A stretch of 48,512 nt of DNA from Muribaculaceae bacterium (lineage in GTDB: Bacteria > Bacteroidota > Bacteroidia > Bacteroidales > Muribaculaceae). The stretch is taken from NCBI GenBank assembly GCA_029061925.1, contig JAIDRE010000147.1, forward strand, positions 1 through 48,512, given 5' to 3'. Every line of letters begins with the position of its first letter. Position 1 is the stretch's first letter. Positions 30,762-39,748 of this stretch are shown here, piece by piece. The position numbers and the translations under genes are program-made. The notes beneath the pieces are model-generated. The model saw nothing but the letters and a program-made list of their open reading frames with translations, searched no databases and was not told the DNA's origin.

Positions 30762-33656
30762 TCATTTCTTGGGTTGGATATTGAAACGATATTGAACGGA
30801 TGCAAGTATGTAGCGTGGGAGCGCATTGGTGTGAACAACCGTGCGACCCTGTGCATTAATTGCGTATGTCACGTAATTAAGTTGGTGCAACAAGTCAAAA
30901 CCGTCAATGTTAAATACCCAGTGCTTATTGCGAACCGGGCTATAGGTCAGGCGCGCATTCCAAACCGGATTAGTCGTGTCAAGATTTGGCGAACCATAGC
31001 CACGACGCATATAACAGACCAAATCTGTGCTGATACCAAAGCCGGCAGGGAGAGTGAATACTCCTGAAATACCAAAGTTAACGTGCATCGCATCAATTGT
31101 TTCAAAGTCGGTGCGTGTCGATGTGGTGTATCGTTTCATGAAATCACCTCTCAACTGCAAAGTCTGTTTACCAATTTGCCAACCCAACTTGACTTTTTCA
31201 GTAAATGATTTTTGATGAACCTCCGAGCGTTCGGGAGCTTCAACATTCACACCGATCATATCGTTAGATGTTCCTGCCCAGATATCGGTCTCACTGCTCA
31301 AAGAGTACTGTTTCTTCGGTCCGAATTGCCAGTTCAGCTCATTTGTAATTGCAGCTCGATAATCGCCTTTTACATTATACATTCTATTATAGCGAATACC
31401 GGTCGCAGTCTCATAGGTATATCCGCGCACCAACGTGTTTGGCGAATGATTCAAACCTATATACAAATAGTTTTGGAGCGAATGTGACGACGGCGAATAA
31501 GCCCATCTGAAGAGGTGAGCATGAGAAATTTGAGTTTTCAACCCCGGATTACCGTAATAAATATTCATCGGGTCAGCATCGTTCACGATATCTATCATAT
31601 CCTCAACATCGGGCAACTTAGGATTGACACGATAGCTATATCTGACAACGTTTCGATAATTATCAAATCTTTGGTTACCCTCTTTCTTCTGAAAACCATA
31701 CTCGATCATTCCGTCAAAAATTGACGAAATAGTCAGATTTACATTAGTATGTGCATATCGATAGGTTCTGCCGTCACGTAAATAGTTTAAGTGACGATGA
31801 ATGAAATCGACTGCCGGATTAAACCTTATCTGGAGATATGACTTCTCAAAAGTTGTGGAATATCGAATAAAAGGACTCAACGAGTGATTGTTCTGTATTA
31901 GACGCGACTCATAACTGTTCGATGGATCAAACGCTGCCACATAATCGACTGGCACGACACCATAGATACCCATATCGTTCAATCGATCAAGAGCATACAT
32001 GTAGCTATTCTTTGTTCTATCTGTGAAACCATATTGGTATGTCATCATTAATCCAAAATCGCCCAGCCAAACATTATATTGGAGAATACCATTCAAGTTT
32101 AAATTATGATTGGGTGTATTGTCGGTATAGTTGCGACGATGGAACGATGGTTGATCATTACCAAACATCACGTTATAGTCATTCCAAAGCTCATTCTTAA
32201 CACTTTCATAATTTGCATTAGCTCGGAAAGATAGATTACTTCCCGGAAGATTCAATACCGTAAAATAGTTTGCAAAACCTCTCAAGCTTCTATTCCAACC
32301 ATCTGCACGAGTATCATTCCGGTTGATTATAGCGTCCATATTGACCAAACCACCGTCAGAATACATCGCATCTAAAATTTCAATAACCGTTCCTTCTTGT
32401 TCACGATTAAACGTTGCCGACAAGATTGAATTTATATTTTTTGAATAATTATAATTTCCGCCTATACCCAATCCGGTATATATTTTATCAAATTTTTTGT
32501 AAAAGCTATGATCTGTATTAACCCGGGTCTCTCTTCTACGATTGCTCGACCGAGAGTAGTCGTATGTATCGCCGCCCGGCAAAAAATTAATGCGTGATGT
32601 CTGGCTGTTAGCGGTGTTAACTTCTTGTTCAAATGTCAAAGCTCCCATGGCACTCTTTGACTCATCGGGTGCCTCATAATTATAATCCAATGCTGCCAGT
32701 CGATATTCTTTTAATCCATTAGGCATTTTATCGGGAGTCCACGTATCATTTCGTCCCGGTTTACGATTGTCATTCAAATTATTGACGTTTCCGACAAACG
32801 ACACGCGAGTCGTCGAATTAAACCACGATGCAAATGCACGCCCGATATATCTGTCTTCCGTTCCATATCCTGCCTGGAAGTTACCCATCCAGCCCATACT
32901 ATACTCTTTTTTGAGACGAACATCCATTGTCAGTACCTTAGGCGCACTGACATTACCCATCTGTTTGTCTTTTTTAGTCTGACCTTCATAGACATTGATA
33001 TCCTTAACCGTATATGCCGAGATGTTTTCGAGCATCAGGTTATTATTTCCGTCCATAAACTGTTTGCCGTTAAGCAAAAGCGACTCGACAAACTGGCCGT
33101 TAATCTTTATCTGTCCGTCATCGCTCAGTTCAGCACCCGGCAACTGCGATATCAGTTGGTCGAGCATCGAGCCCTCGGCAAGCTGAAACGCATCGGCATT
33201 ATATACTAATGTGTCACCTTTATTATAGAACTTAATCTTGGTTGTTGTCACAGTCACTTCGCCCAACTGACGCGGAGCACGTTCCATCAATATCAACGGA
33301 ACTCTGACATAGTCTTCGCGACGACTAACGTTTTTTAGCGACTGGCTGATTGTTTTGTCTTTATAACCTTTACACACAACATCAAACACAACTAATGAGT
33401 CGGCTCGAGGCACGCTGAAATAAAATTCAGCGGTTTTATCGGGTTCTCCCCCACGTCGCCAAGCGTAACCTTTATCACACTTTATCGAGTCAAGAAAATT
33501 CCCATCTTTGTCATATGTTAAAACGTATGCTTCCAACAGGTCGCGCTTAGTCACAGCGTCTCTTACTCGACCCATAACCGTGATTTTTTCATTAGCACCA
33601 AATGATACAGCAACTGTCAAAAGCGCAATTACCATGGCAAAGATTCTCTTTTTCAT
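30762..33656 (-). CDS. Large outer-membrane beta-barrel protein with carboxypeptidase-like N-terminal domain
   Basis: 964 residues with a signal peptide (1-20). Residues ~24-130 are a carboxypeptidase-regulatory-like domain (ITVMGRVRDAVTKRDLLEAYV). They are followed by a TonB-receptor plug-like segment (LGEVTVTTTKIKFYNKGDTLVYNADAF, LDQLISQLPGAELSDDGQIKINGQ) and a barrel of the outer-membrane-beta-barrel family 3 type that ends in ASVQYRFNIQ. It belongs with TonB-receptor relatives of unknown ligand. It has no SusD partner, so it is probably not a glycan importer. A C9/G9 tract lies beside its promoter. Confidence 0.87.
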   Translation of the reverse strand: MKKRIFAMVIALLTVAVSFGANEKITVMGRVRDAVTKRDLLEAYVLTYDKDGNFLDSIKCDKGYAWRRGGEPDKTAEFYFSVPRADSLVVFDVVCKGYKDKTISQSLKNVSRREDYVRVPLILMERAPRQLGEVTVTTTKIKFYNKGDTLVYNADAFQLAEGSMLDQLISQLPGAELSDDGQIKINGQFVESLLLNGKQFMDGNNNLMLENISAYTVKDINVYEGQTKKDKQMGNVSAPKVLTMDVRLKKEYSMGWMGNFQAGYGTEDRYIGRAFASWFNSTTRVSFVGNVNNLNDNRKPGRNDTWTPDKMPNGLKEYRLAALDYNYEAPDESKSAMGALTFEQEVNTANSQTSRINFLPGGDTYDYSRSSNRRRETRVNTDHSFYKKFDKIYTGLGIGGNYNYSKNINSILSATFNREQEGTVIEILDAMYSDGGLVNMDAIINRNDTRADGWNRSLRGFANYFTVLNLPGSNLSFRANANYESVKNELWNDYNVMFGNDQPSFHRRNYTDNTPNHNLNLNGILQYNVWLGDFGLMMTYQYGFTDRTKNSYMYALDRLNDMGIYGVVPVDYVAAFDPSNSYESRLIQNNHSLSPFIRYSTTFEKSYLQIRFNPAVDFIHRHLNYLRDGRTYRYAHTNVNLTISSIFDGMIEYGFQKKEGNQRFDNYRNVVRYSYRVNPKLPDVEDMIDIVNDADPMNIYYGNPGLKTQISHAHLFRWAYSPSSHSLQNYLYIGLNHSPNTLVRGYTYETATGIRYNRMYNVKGDYRAAITNELNWQFGPKKQYSLSSETDIWAGTSNDMIGVNVEAPERSEVHQKSFTEKVKLGWQIGKQTLQLRGDFMKRYTTSTRTDFETIDAMHVNFGISGVFTLPAGFGISTDLVCYMRRGYGSPNLDTTNPVWNARLTYSPVRNKHWVFNIDGFDLLHQLNYVTYAINAQGRTVVHTNALPRYILASVQYRFNIQPKK

Positions 33657-33711
33657 AAACTCATTTTTGTTAGTTAAAACTATTTAACTTACTAATTTTC
33701 AAGCTTAAGTG

Positions 33712-33719
33712 CAAAGTTA
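33712..33719 (-). promoter_or_regulatory. -7 box of the beta-barrel gene
   Basis: TAACTTTG on the minus strand, 56 bases before the ATG. The -33 position (about 33739-33743) falls on the edge of the G9 tract. Confidence 0.6.
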
Positions 33720-33740
33720 TATATAATTGTTTAACAATTA

Positions 33741-33749
33741 CCCCCCCCC
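33741..33749. repeat. Homopolymer C9 (plus) / G9 (minus) tract
   Basis: Nine consecutive C in the intergenic region between the divergent beta-barrel and rubrerythrin genes, placed at the expected -33 element of the former. Elsewhere 33657-33935 is AT-rich, and I see no consensus promoter for rubrerythrin. Confidence 0.9.
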
Positions 33750-33935
33750 ATAAAATTTAACAATTTTTATCATTTCACAAGGGTTCTACTTTTCACTCTA
33801 TTATATAGACGGAACAAAAACCGATTTGGTTACATCAAGCTCTGATTTTTTTACAAACATACAAGAATTTTTCTGAACAAATCAACTGGCGCATTGGTTT
33901 TAATTAAAAATAACAAACTTAAAATCTATAAAACT

Positions 33936-34532
33936 ATGGCTGATTCAACTCAAACCAAAAGTATCAAGGGAACTGAAACCGAAAAACAACTTCTTGCCGC
34001 ATATTTCGGCGAATCAGAGGCATATACCCGATATACCTATTATGCCCAGCAAGCTACTAAAGAAGGCTATTATCCAATTGCCGAAATTTTCAATCAGACT
34101 GCAGCCAACGAGCTCCATCATGGTAAAATATTCTTTAAATTCCTTCAGGGTGGCAACCTCGCTGTAACCGTTTCAACCGAAGCCGGTACAATCGGTAGCA
34201 CTGAAGACAACCTTCGTATTGCTGTTGCAGGCGAACGTGCTGAAGGTGTTGAAACATACACCAAAGCCGCTAAAATCGCTGAAGAAGAAGGATTCCCCGA
34301 AATTGCACGACATTTCCATGAAATTGCTCTCGTTGAAGAGCACCACATGCGTCGCTTTGAACGCTATCTCAAACAGGTTGAAACCGGAACCGTCTGGAAA
34401 CGTGACAAACCTATCGTTTGGCGTTGTCTAGTTTGCGGTTTTGAATTTGAAGGTACTGAACCGCCAAAAACTTGTCCGGCTTGTGACCACCCTTATCAGC
34501 ACTACATGTCAACCGACCCCGCCGACAATTAA
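33936..34532 (+). CDS. rbr: Rubrerythrin
   Basis: 198 residues with the start at ATG 33936 (MADSTQTKSIKGTETEKQL). The frame is open to 33894, but that part is AT-rich leader. It reduces hydrogen peroxide in anaerobes. The four-helix ferritin-like domain carries the di-iron ligands in FGESEAYTRYTYYA, AANELHHGKIF and ALVEEHHMRRFERY. The C-terminal rubredoxin domain has CLVCG and CPACDHPYQHY for one Fe(Cys)4. It heads a peroxide-defence group with tpx and the DUF4332 gene. Confidence 0.96.
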   Translation: MADSTQTKSIKGTETEKQLLAAYFGESEAYTRYTYYAQQATKEGYYPIAEIFNQTAANELHHGKIFFKFLQGGNLAVTVSTEAGTIGSTEDNLRIAVAGERAEGVETYTKAAKIAEEEGFPEIARHFHEIALVEEHHMRRFERYLKQVETGTVWKRDKPIVWRCLVCGFEFEGTEPPKTCPACDHPYQHYMSTDPADN

Positions 34533-34544
34533 TAATAAATGAAC

Positions 34545-34568
34545 ATAAACAGCCTTTAGGTTGTTTAT
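34545..34568 (+). terminator. Hairpin between rbr and tpx
   Basis: ATAAACAGCC-ttta-GGTTGTTTAT, 10 pairs with one G-U. There is no long T run, so it may be a partial terminator or processing site. Confidence 0.5.
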
Positions 34569-34618
34569 TAAATATCAAACACATCTCCCTCATAACTAAA
34601 ATTCGAATAAAACTCAAT

Positions 34619-35128
34619 ATGGAAACAGTATTTTTTAAAGGCAATCCGTGTCATATCACCGGCCACGTTCCCGCTGTCGGTGACAAAGCTCCCGACTTCA
34701 AACTCGTCAGCCCCACTCTTCAAGAAATCAAACCTGACGATTTTAAGGGTAAACGAATTGTTCTTAATGTATTCCCAAGCCTTGACACTGCCGTTTGTGC
34801 AATGTCGGTGCGTCGATTTAACCAAGAAGCAGCCGGACTCAAAAACACAGTAGTTGTTTGCGTGTCTATGGACCTTCCCTTTGCAGCAGGTCGTTTCTGT
34901 TCGGCTGAAGGCATCAATGACGTAGTTGTCGGTTCAGCCTTCCGTGCTCCCGAATTCATCCGCAACTATGGTTTGCAACTCGTTGACGGTCCCCTCGAAG
35001 GACTTCTTACCCGTGCAGTCCTCATCATTGACGAACATCGCAATATCATCTATCGTGACATCGTAGAAGAAATTACTCACGAACCGGATTATAAAGGCGC
35101 TATTGACGTACTCAATGCGACAAAATAA
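34619..35128 (+). CDS. tpx: Thiol peroxidase (atypical 2-Cys peroxiredoxin)
   Basis: 169 residues. It reduces peroxides with thioredoxin. The peroxidatic cysteine is C60 (SLDTAVCAMSVRRFN; most family members have SLDTPVC) and the resolving cysteine C94 (RFCSAEGI), spaced as in E. coli Tpx. No signal peptide is present. It follows rubrerythrin by 86 bases and precedes the DUF4332 gene by 42, so the three may form an oxidative-stress group. Confidence 0.95.
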   Translation: METVFFKGNPCHITGHVPAVGDKAPDFKLVSPTLQEIKPDDFKGKRIVLNVFPSLDTAVCAMSVRRFNQEAAGLKNTVVVCVSMDLPFAAGRFCSAEGINDVVVGSAFRAPEFIRNYGLQLVDGPLEGLLTRAVLIIDEHRNIIYRDIVEEITHEPDYKGAIDVLNATK

Positions 35129-35170
35129 GCCTAAATTCAACTATATTTATTAATTAAAAACTTCATCGCC

Positions 35171-35578
35171 ATGATTTACAAAGTCATCGATATTGAGGGA
35201 GTAGGCCCAGCTTATGCCGAAAAACTCAATGCTGCAGGTATCTCTACCGCTAAACAGTATCTCGAAATTGCCGCAACTCCCAAAGGACGTCAAGAAATTG
35301 CCGATCAGACAGGCATCAGCCCTGCTTTGATTCTTAAATGGGCTAACCACTGTGATCTTTACCGTGTTAAAGGAGTTGGTCCTCAATTTGCCGAACTTCT
35401 CGAAGCCGCAGGTGTTGACACCGTTAAAGAATTCCGTCATCGCAAAGCTGAAAACCTTGCCGAAACAATGCTCAAGGTTAACGAACAAAAGAAACTCGTT
35501 CGTCGAGTTCCGACTGCAGCTGAGCTCAAACGCATGATTGAACATGCTTCTACTCTTGAGCCTGTTATGAAATACTAA
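35171..35578 (+). CDS. DUF4332 helix-hairpin-helix protein
   Basis: 135 residues. It contains two tandem helix-hairpin-helix-like units: IEGVGPAYAEKLNAAGISTAKQYL at residues ~8-31 and VKGVGPQFAELLEAAGVDTVKEFR at ~65-88. These GVGP turns are typical of sequence-independent DNA binding. There is no catalytic motif. The family is annotated as DUF4332 and its function is unknown. The location after rubrerythrin and thiol peroxidase suggests a role in oxidative stress or DNA protection, as inference only. A strong terminator follows. Confidence 0.85.
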   Translation: MIYKVIDIEGVGPAYAEKLNAAGISTAKQYLEIAATPKGRQEIADQTGISPALILKWANHCDLYRVKGVGPQFAELLEAAGVDTVKEFRHRKAENLAETMLKVNEQKKLVRRVPTAAELKRMIEHASTLEPVMKY

Positions 35579-35601
35579 AAGATTTTCATTTTTCACACAA
35601 T

Positions 35602-35634
35602 AAAAAAGCTATGCATCGGCATAGCTTTTTTTTT
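35602..35634 (+). terminator. Intrinsic terminator of the rbr-tpx-DUF4332 group
   Basis: AAAAAAGCTATGC-atcg-GCATAGC followed by nine T. Confidence 0.9.
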
Positions 35635-35696
35635 AGATCAATCAACCTGTCGATAATTTTTTTTGATAATCCTCTCCTACATATTTGATTTTTTTG

Positions 35697-35704
35697 TACC
35701 TTTG
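35697..35704 (+). promoter_or_regulatory. -7 box of the DUF1846 gene
   Basis: TACCTTTG, 31 bases before the ATG at 35736. No TTTG lies at the normal -33 distance. Confidence 0.5.
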
Positions 35705-35735
35705 TATCCCGTATTAATGACATTTGACAATCAAA

Positions 35736-37208
35736 ATGAAATACGGATTTGACAACGACAAGTATCTGAAAATTCAATCAGAACACATCAAGGAGCGTAT
35801 CGCCCAATTTGGTAACAAACTCTATCTCGAACTCGGCGGGAAACTCTTCGACGACCACCACGCAAGCCGCGTACTCCCCGGTTTCCAACCCGACAGCAAG
35901 CTCCGCATGTTGAGCCAGCTCAAAGACCACGCCGAAATCGTTATCGTTATCAGCGCACTCGACATTGAGAAAAACAAAGTACGCCAAGACCTCGGCATAA
36001 CCTACGACATGGACGTGCTACGCCTCCGCGAAGAATTTATGAAACGTGGTTTCCTTGTCAGCTCGGTTGTCATCACCCACTACAACGGACAAATCAGTGC
36101 CGATGCCTATCGTCAGCGTCTCGAGCGCATGGACATCACCACCTATTACCACTACACTATCGAGGGCTACCCAACTAACGTAAACCTCATTGCCTCAGAC
36201 AAAGGGTTCGGACACAACGACTATATCGAGACAACACGTCCGTTGGTAATCGTCACAGCCCCAGGTCCCGGTAGCGGAAAAATGGCGGTATGTCTCAGTC
36301 AGCTATATAACGAACACAAACGCGGAATCGAAGCCGGATATGCCAAATTTGAGACATTCCCCGTTTGGAGTTTACCACTCAAACACCCTGTCAACATCGC
36401 CTACGAAGCAGCCACTGCCGACCTCAACGACGTCAACATGATTGACCCCTTCCACCTTGAGGCATACGGAAAAACAGCAATCAACTACAACCGCGACATC
36501 GAAATTTTCCCGGTTCTCAACGCCCTGTTTGAAGGCATCTATGGCACAAATCCCTATAAATCGCCCACCGACATGGGGGTCAATATGGTCGGTTTCTGCA
36601 TCAACGATGACGAAGTATGTTGCGACGCCTCTAAAAACGAAATCATCCGACGATATTACACTGCCCTCAATGCACTTGCTCAGGGCGAAGGCAACGATAG
36701 CGAGGTCAACAAAATTTCACTTCTCTTCAAACAAGCTCACATCGACCCGAGCTACCGCCGAACAATCCCTGCCGCACAAGAACGTGCCAAAGAATCAGGA
36801 AAAAACGCATCGGCAATCGAGCTTGCCGACGGCACAATCATAACCGCCGAATCGGGTGAACTCCTCGGACCGAGCGCCGCTCTTATTCTCAATGCAACCA
36901 AATATCTCGCCGGTATCGACCACAGCATTAAGCTGATACCCCAGGCAATGATTGAGCCGATCCAGCACACCAAAACAAATTACCTCAGCAGTCACAACCC
37001 CCGACTCCACACCGACGAAGTCATTGTAGCCCTCTCGGTATTAAGCACCCACGATGAAAACTGCCGTCGTGCCCTCGAAAAACTCCCCGAACTCAACGGC
37101 TGTCAAATGCACTCAACAGTCATGCTTGGCGAAGTTGACCGCAAAATATTCAAAAAACTCGGTGTCGGCTTAACCTGTGACCCCAAAAGCAAAAAAGCAA
37201 CCCGATAA
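35736..37208 (+). CDS. DUF1846 family protein
   Basis: 490 residues from ATG 35736 (MKYGFDNDKYLKIQSEHIKERI). The frame also has a TTG at 35724, which I reject. It is a full-length DUF1846 protein: FDGHHA-like KLFDDHHASRVLPGFQPDSK, VVITHYNGQ, and the phosphate-loop-like VVTAPGPGSGKMAVCLSQLYNEH that gives it a kinase-like appearance. TSSSLILN-type segments near the C-terminus (GPSAALILNATKYLAGI) are typical. The protein is cytoplasmic, conserved in anaerobes and Firmicutes, and its biochemical function is not established. Confidence 0.9.
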   Translation: MKYGFDNDKYLKIQSEHIKERIAQFGNKLYLELGGKLFDDHHASRVLPGFQPDSKLRMLSQLKDHAEIVIVISALDIEKNKVRQDLGITYDMDVLRLREEFMKRGFLVSSVVITHYNGQISADAYRQRLERMDITTYYHYTIEGYPTNVNLIASDKGFGHNDYIETTRPLVIVTAPGPGSGKMAVCLSQLYNEHKRGIEAGYAKFETFPVWSLPLKHPVNIAYEAATADLNDVNMIDPFHLEAYGKTAINYNRDIEIFPVLNALFEGIYGTNPYKSPTDMGVNMVGFCINDDEVCCDASKNEIIRRYYTALNALAQGEGNDSEVNKISLLFKQAHIDPSYRRTIPAAQERAKESGKNASAIELADGTIITAESGELLGPSAALILNATKYLAGIDHSIKLIPQAMIEPIQHTKTNYLSSHNPRLHTDEVIVALSVLSTHDENCRRALEKLPELNGCQMHSTVMLGEVDRKIFKKLGVGLTCDPKSKKATR

Positions 37209-37234
37209 TAGGATTGCCTTTAGACAAAGTTTCG

Positions 37235-37254
37235 GGATTTATCTCGTTAAATCC
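37235..37254. terminator. Hairpin between the convergent DUF1846 and dnaX genes
   Basis: GGATTTA-tctcgt-TAAATCC, 7 perfect pairs. It has no T run on the plus strand and is weak. Confidence 0.4.
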
Positions 37255-37280
37255 TGATTAATCTCAATCAAAAAAATTTC

Positions 37281-39038
37281 TTACAGCGTCAGTTTAAAAG
37301 TTGAAACCAACTTTCTGACGCTTTCATTTTCTTCAATCAGTTTATCGAGAACTTCTTTCTCGTTCCAGGTGCGAGGCGAGCCAACACCCTGATTTTCTTC
37401 AACCGACATAGTCCAGAAATCGTTTTTGAGACAATCACGCATAAACACCTCGATTGTCAGCTTCATTGACATCATCATATCGGTTTGAACACGGTTTTCA
37501 ACCGTAATTTTAAAGCTGTCACCCTCAACCTGAACAGGCTCTGAGGCCCTCATCGTATTGATCAAAATGTGTTCGGATGGACGCGCGTTCATAAACTTGT
37601 ACCATGCATCCTTGACATCATCAATCGAATAAACCCCACGGCGCATTTCTGACGCTGTAGCCTCAGCCACAACATTTTGCATCTCCTCCTCCGGTTTACG
37701 ATTCAAATCGCTCAACGAGGGTCCGCGATTTATGCGCGACCCTGCTCGCTGACCTTGCGGTCGTGTCGGTGGAGGTGGAGTAGGCTGCGGATGTCTAACC
37801 TGTGGTGACACCGGCAATGGTGCAGTCGATGGCGTAACAGGTTGTTGGACTGGCTGAGTCGCTGACTGAGTCTGTCCGATATTTTCCGAGGGTGCGGCTA
37901 CCCTCTTTAATTGCCCCTCCCCGCCGCTAATAGAGTTTTGGGAGGGGCTTAGCAGTTGGCACAGTTTAATGAGCAAAAGCTCAACAAAAAAGGTCTTGTT
38001 TGACGACTGACGGTAGTTCAAATCAGCCTCGTTACAAAGACTCATCGCCTGATAATAAAAATCAGGCTTCAGACGACGTGATTGCTCTTTCATTGAGTTT
38101 TTGGTCGCATCATCAACCTCAAGCATCGAGATTGTCGAGTCGTTGATTGCAAGCATCAGGTCTCTCAGATATGACCCGATACCGTTTATGAAAAATTGCG
38201 AGTCAAATCCTCGGTCCCTGACCTCTTTATAGATATTCAAAGCAGCCGGAACATCCTCTTTTTCAAACGCCTCAAAAAGTCGATGATAATATGTTGCATC
38301 AAGCACATTCAGGCTCTCGATTGCGTTCTGATAGGTAATATTTCCACGCGACGATGCGGCAACCTGGTCAAAGATTGACAACGCATCGCGCATCGCTCCG
38401 TCAGCTTTTGACGCAATAACTGCCAATGCCGAACGTTCGGCAGTATAACCTTCTTGCTCAGCTACATAACTGAGATGATCAACCATATCATTGATTGTGA
38501 TGCGATTGAAATCATAGATTTGGCATCGTGACAGGATGGTTGGCAAAATCTTATGCTTTTCGGTTGTCGCCAAGATAAAGATAACATAGCTCGGCGGCTC
38601 TTCAAGAGTCTTCAAAAACGCATTGAACGCCGATGATGAAAGCATGTGAACCTCGTCGATGATGAACACACGATATTTTCCATCGGTCGGCAGTACCTGT
38701 ACCTGGTCGATGAGCGCACGAATATCTTCAACACCATTATTTGATGCAGCGTCAAGCTCAACGATATTCAGCGAACGGTTTTCGTTGAACGAGCGGCAAG
38801 AGTCACACTCGTTACACGGGTTACCGTCGGCTATTGGATTGGTACAGTTGATAGTCTTGGCAAAAATTCGGGCACAACTCGTTTTACCAACACCTCGCGA
38901 CCCGCAAAACAGGTAAGCATGAGCCAGACGGTTAGTCGCAATCGAGTTGCGCAAAGTTGCCGTCAGAGCCTTCTGCCCGACCACCGACGAGAACGTTGAT
39001 GGTCGATATTTGCGGGCTGATACCTGATAATTTTCCAT
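37281..39038 (-). CDS. dnaX: DNA polymerase III subunits gamma/tau
   Basis: 585 residues, the clamp-loader ATPase. Seen are Walker A (GSRGVGKT, 46-53), a zinc module (C65, C75, C78, C81), Walker B IIDEVHML (~126-133) and the sensor segment TLEEPPSYVIFILATTE. A Pro/Gln/Thr-rich linker at about 400-450 (QPVTPSTAPLPVS, PTPPPPTRPQ) separates the AAA+ core from a C-terminal tau-type domain. It is the last gene in an operon with a cytidylate-kinase-like protein, 23 bases upstream. I see no clear slippage heptamer for the gamma form. Confidence 0.96.
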   Translation of the reverse strand: MENYQVSARKYRPSTFSSVVGQKALTATLRNSIATNRLAHAYLFCGSRGVGKTSCARIFAKTINCTNPIADGNPCNECDSCRSFNENRSLNIVELDAASNNGVEDIRALIDQVQVLPTDGKYRVFIIDEVHMLSSSAFNAFLKTLEEPPSYVIFILATTEKHKILPTILSRCQIYDFNRITINDMVDHLSYVAEQEGYTAERSALAVIASKADGAMRDALSIFDQVAASSRGNITYQNAIESLNVLDATYYHRLFEAFEKEDVPAALNIYKEVRDRGFDSQFFINGIGSYLRDLMLAINDSTISMLEVDDATKNSMKEQSRRLKPDFYYQAMSLCNEADLNYRQSSNKTFFVELLLIKLCQLLSPSQNSISGGEGQLKRVAAPSENIGQTQSATQPVQQPVTPSTAPLPVSPQVRHPQPTPPPPTRPQGQRAGSRINRGPSLSDLNRKPEEEMQNVVAEATASEMRRGVYSIDDVKDAWYKFMNARPSEHILINTMRASEPVQVEGDSFKITVENRVQTDMMMSMKLTIEVFMRDCLKNDFWTMSVEENQGVGSPRTWNEKEVLDKLIEENESVRKLVSTFKLTL

Positions 39039-39061
39039 TTATTTTGTTTTACCTTTCTTTT

Positions 39062-39736
39062 TTAATATTGAAAACCTTTACCGTAAGGGTCGATGCCAAA
39101 ACGACGACGGATATATTCCGCTACAACATGTACCGCATCCTCGGCAGGAAGGCGTGACGAGTCAAAGCACAAATCATAGCTTGACGAATCGCCCCAACGC
39201 TTGTCGGTATAGAAGTTGTAGAAGTTTGAACGCAACTTGTTGATCTTACGAAGCTTTGTACGGGCTGCCATTTCATCGCGACAATCGCCACGTTTCATTA
39301 TACGTTTAACACACTCTTCTTCAGGAGCCGAAACAAAAAGATGGACAGCCCGAGGATGATCACGCAAAACATAATCAGCAGTTCTGCCAACGATCACACA
39401 AGAGCCTTGAGATGCAATCTGACGCATTACATCGCTTTGGGTGTTATAAATGGAATCATCGCTGATTGAGCTTGACTCTCCATACATAACCCCGGGATTC
39501 ATACCCATATTGAACGGAAAGACACCGCTCAAAAACGATGGAGCCTTTTCATCGCTATTCTCAAAAAATTCTGTAGCCAATCCGGCTTGACGAGCTGCCT
39601 CAACAAGCAATTCTTTATCGTAATATGCAATACCAAAAGCCTTGGCAAGTGCCTTACCAAGCTCGCGACCGCCACTTCCAAACTGGCGTCCGACCGTGAT
39701 TGCAAAACTATCGTTTCCAGGTAATAGGTTATCCAT
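39062..39736 (-). CDS. Cytidylate-kinase-like family protein
   Basis: 224 residues of the cytidylate_kinase2 group. The P-loop is AITVGRQFGSGGRELGKALA (~residues 12-31), followed by YDKELL, an NMP-binding-like middle and CVIVGRTADYVL, with the Arg-rich lid ECVKRIMKRGD...RTKLRKINKLR. It probably phosphorylates a nucleotide or related small molecule; the true substrate of this group is unsettled, and a canonical cmk would normally be elsewhere. It begins 12 bases after the GH9 stop and is co-transcribed with GH9 and dnaX. Confidence 0.85.
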   Translation of the reverse strand: MDNLLPGNDSFAITVGRQFGSGGRELGKALAKAFGIAYYDKELLVEAARQAGLATEFFENSDEKAPSFLSGVFPFNMGMNPGVMYGESSSISDDSIYNTQSDVMRQIASQGSCVIVGRTADYVLRDHPRAVHLFVSAPEEECVKRIMKRGDCRDEMAARTKLRKINKLRSNFYNFYTDKRWGDSSSYDLCFDSSRLPAEDAVHVVAEYIRRRFGIDPYGKGFQY

Positions 39737-39748
39737 TTTTTCTCCTTA

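Noticed and set aside
33741-33749. C9 tract as a plain sequencing error
   Set aside because: It is possible, since homopolymers are error-prone, but its placement at the -33 position of a surface-protein gene makes it worth reporting as a finding rather than dismissing it.
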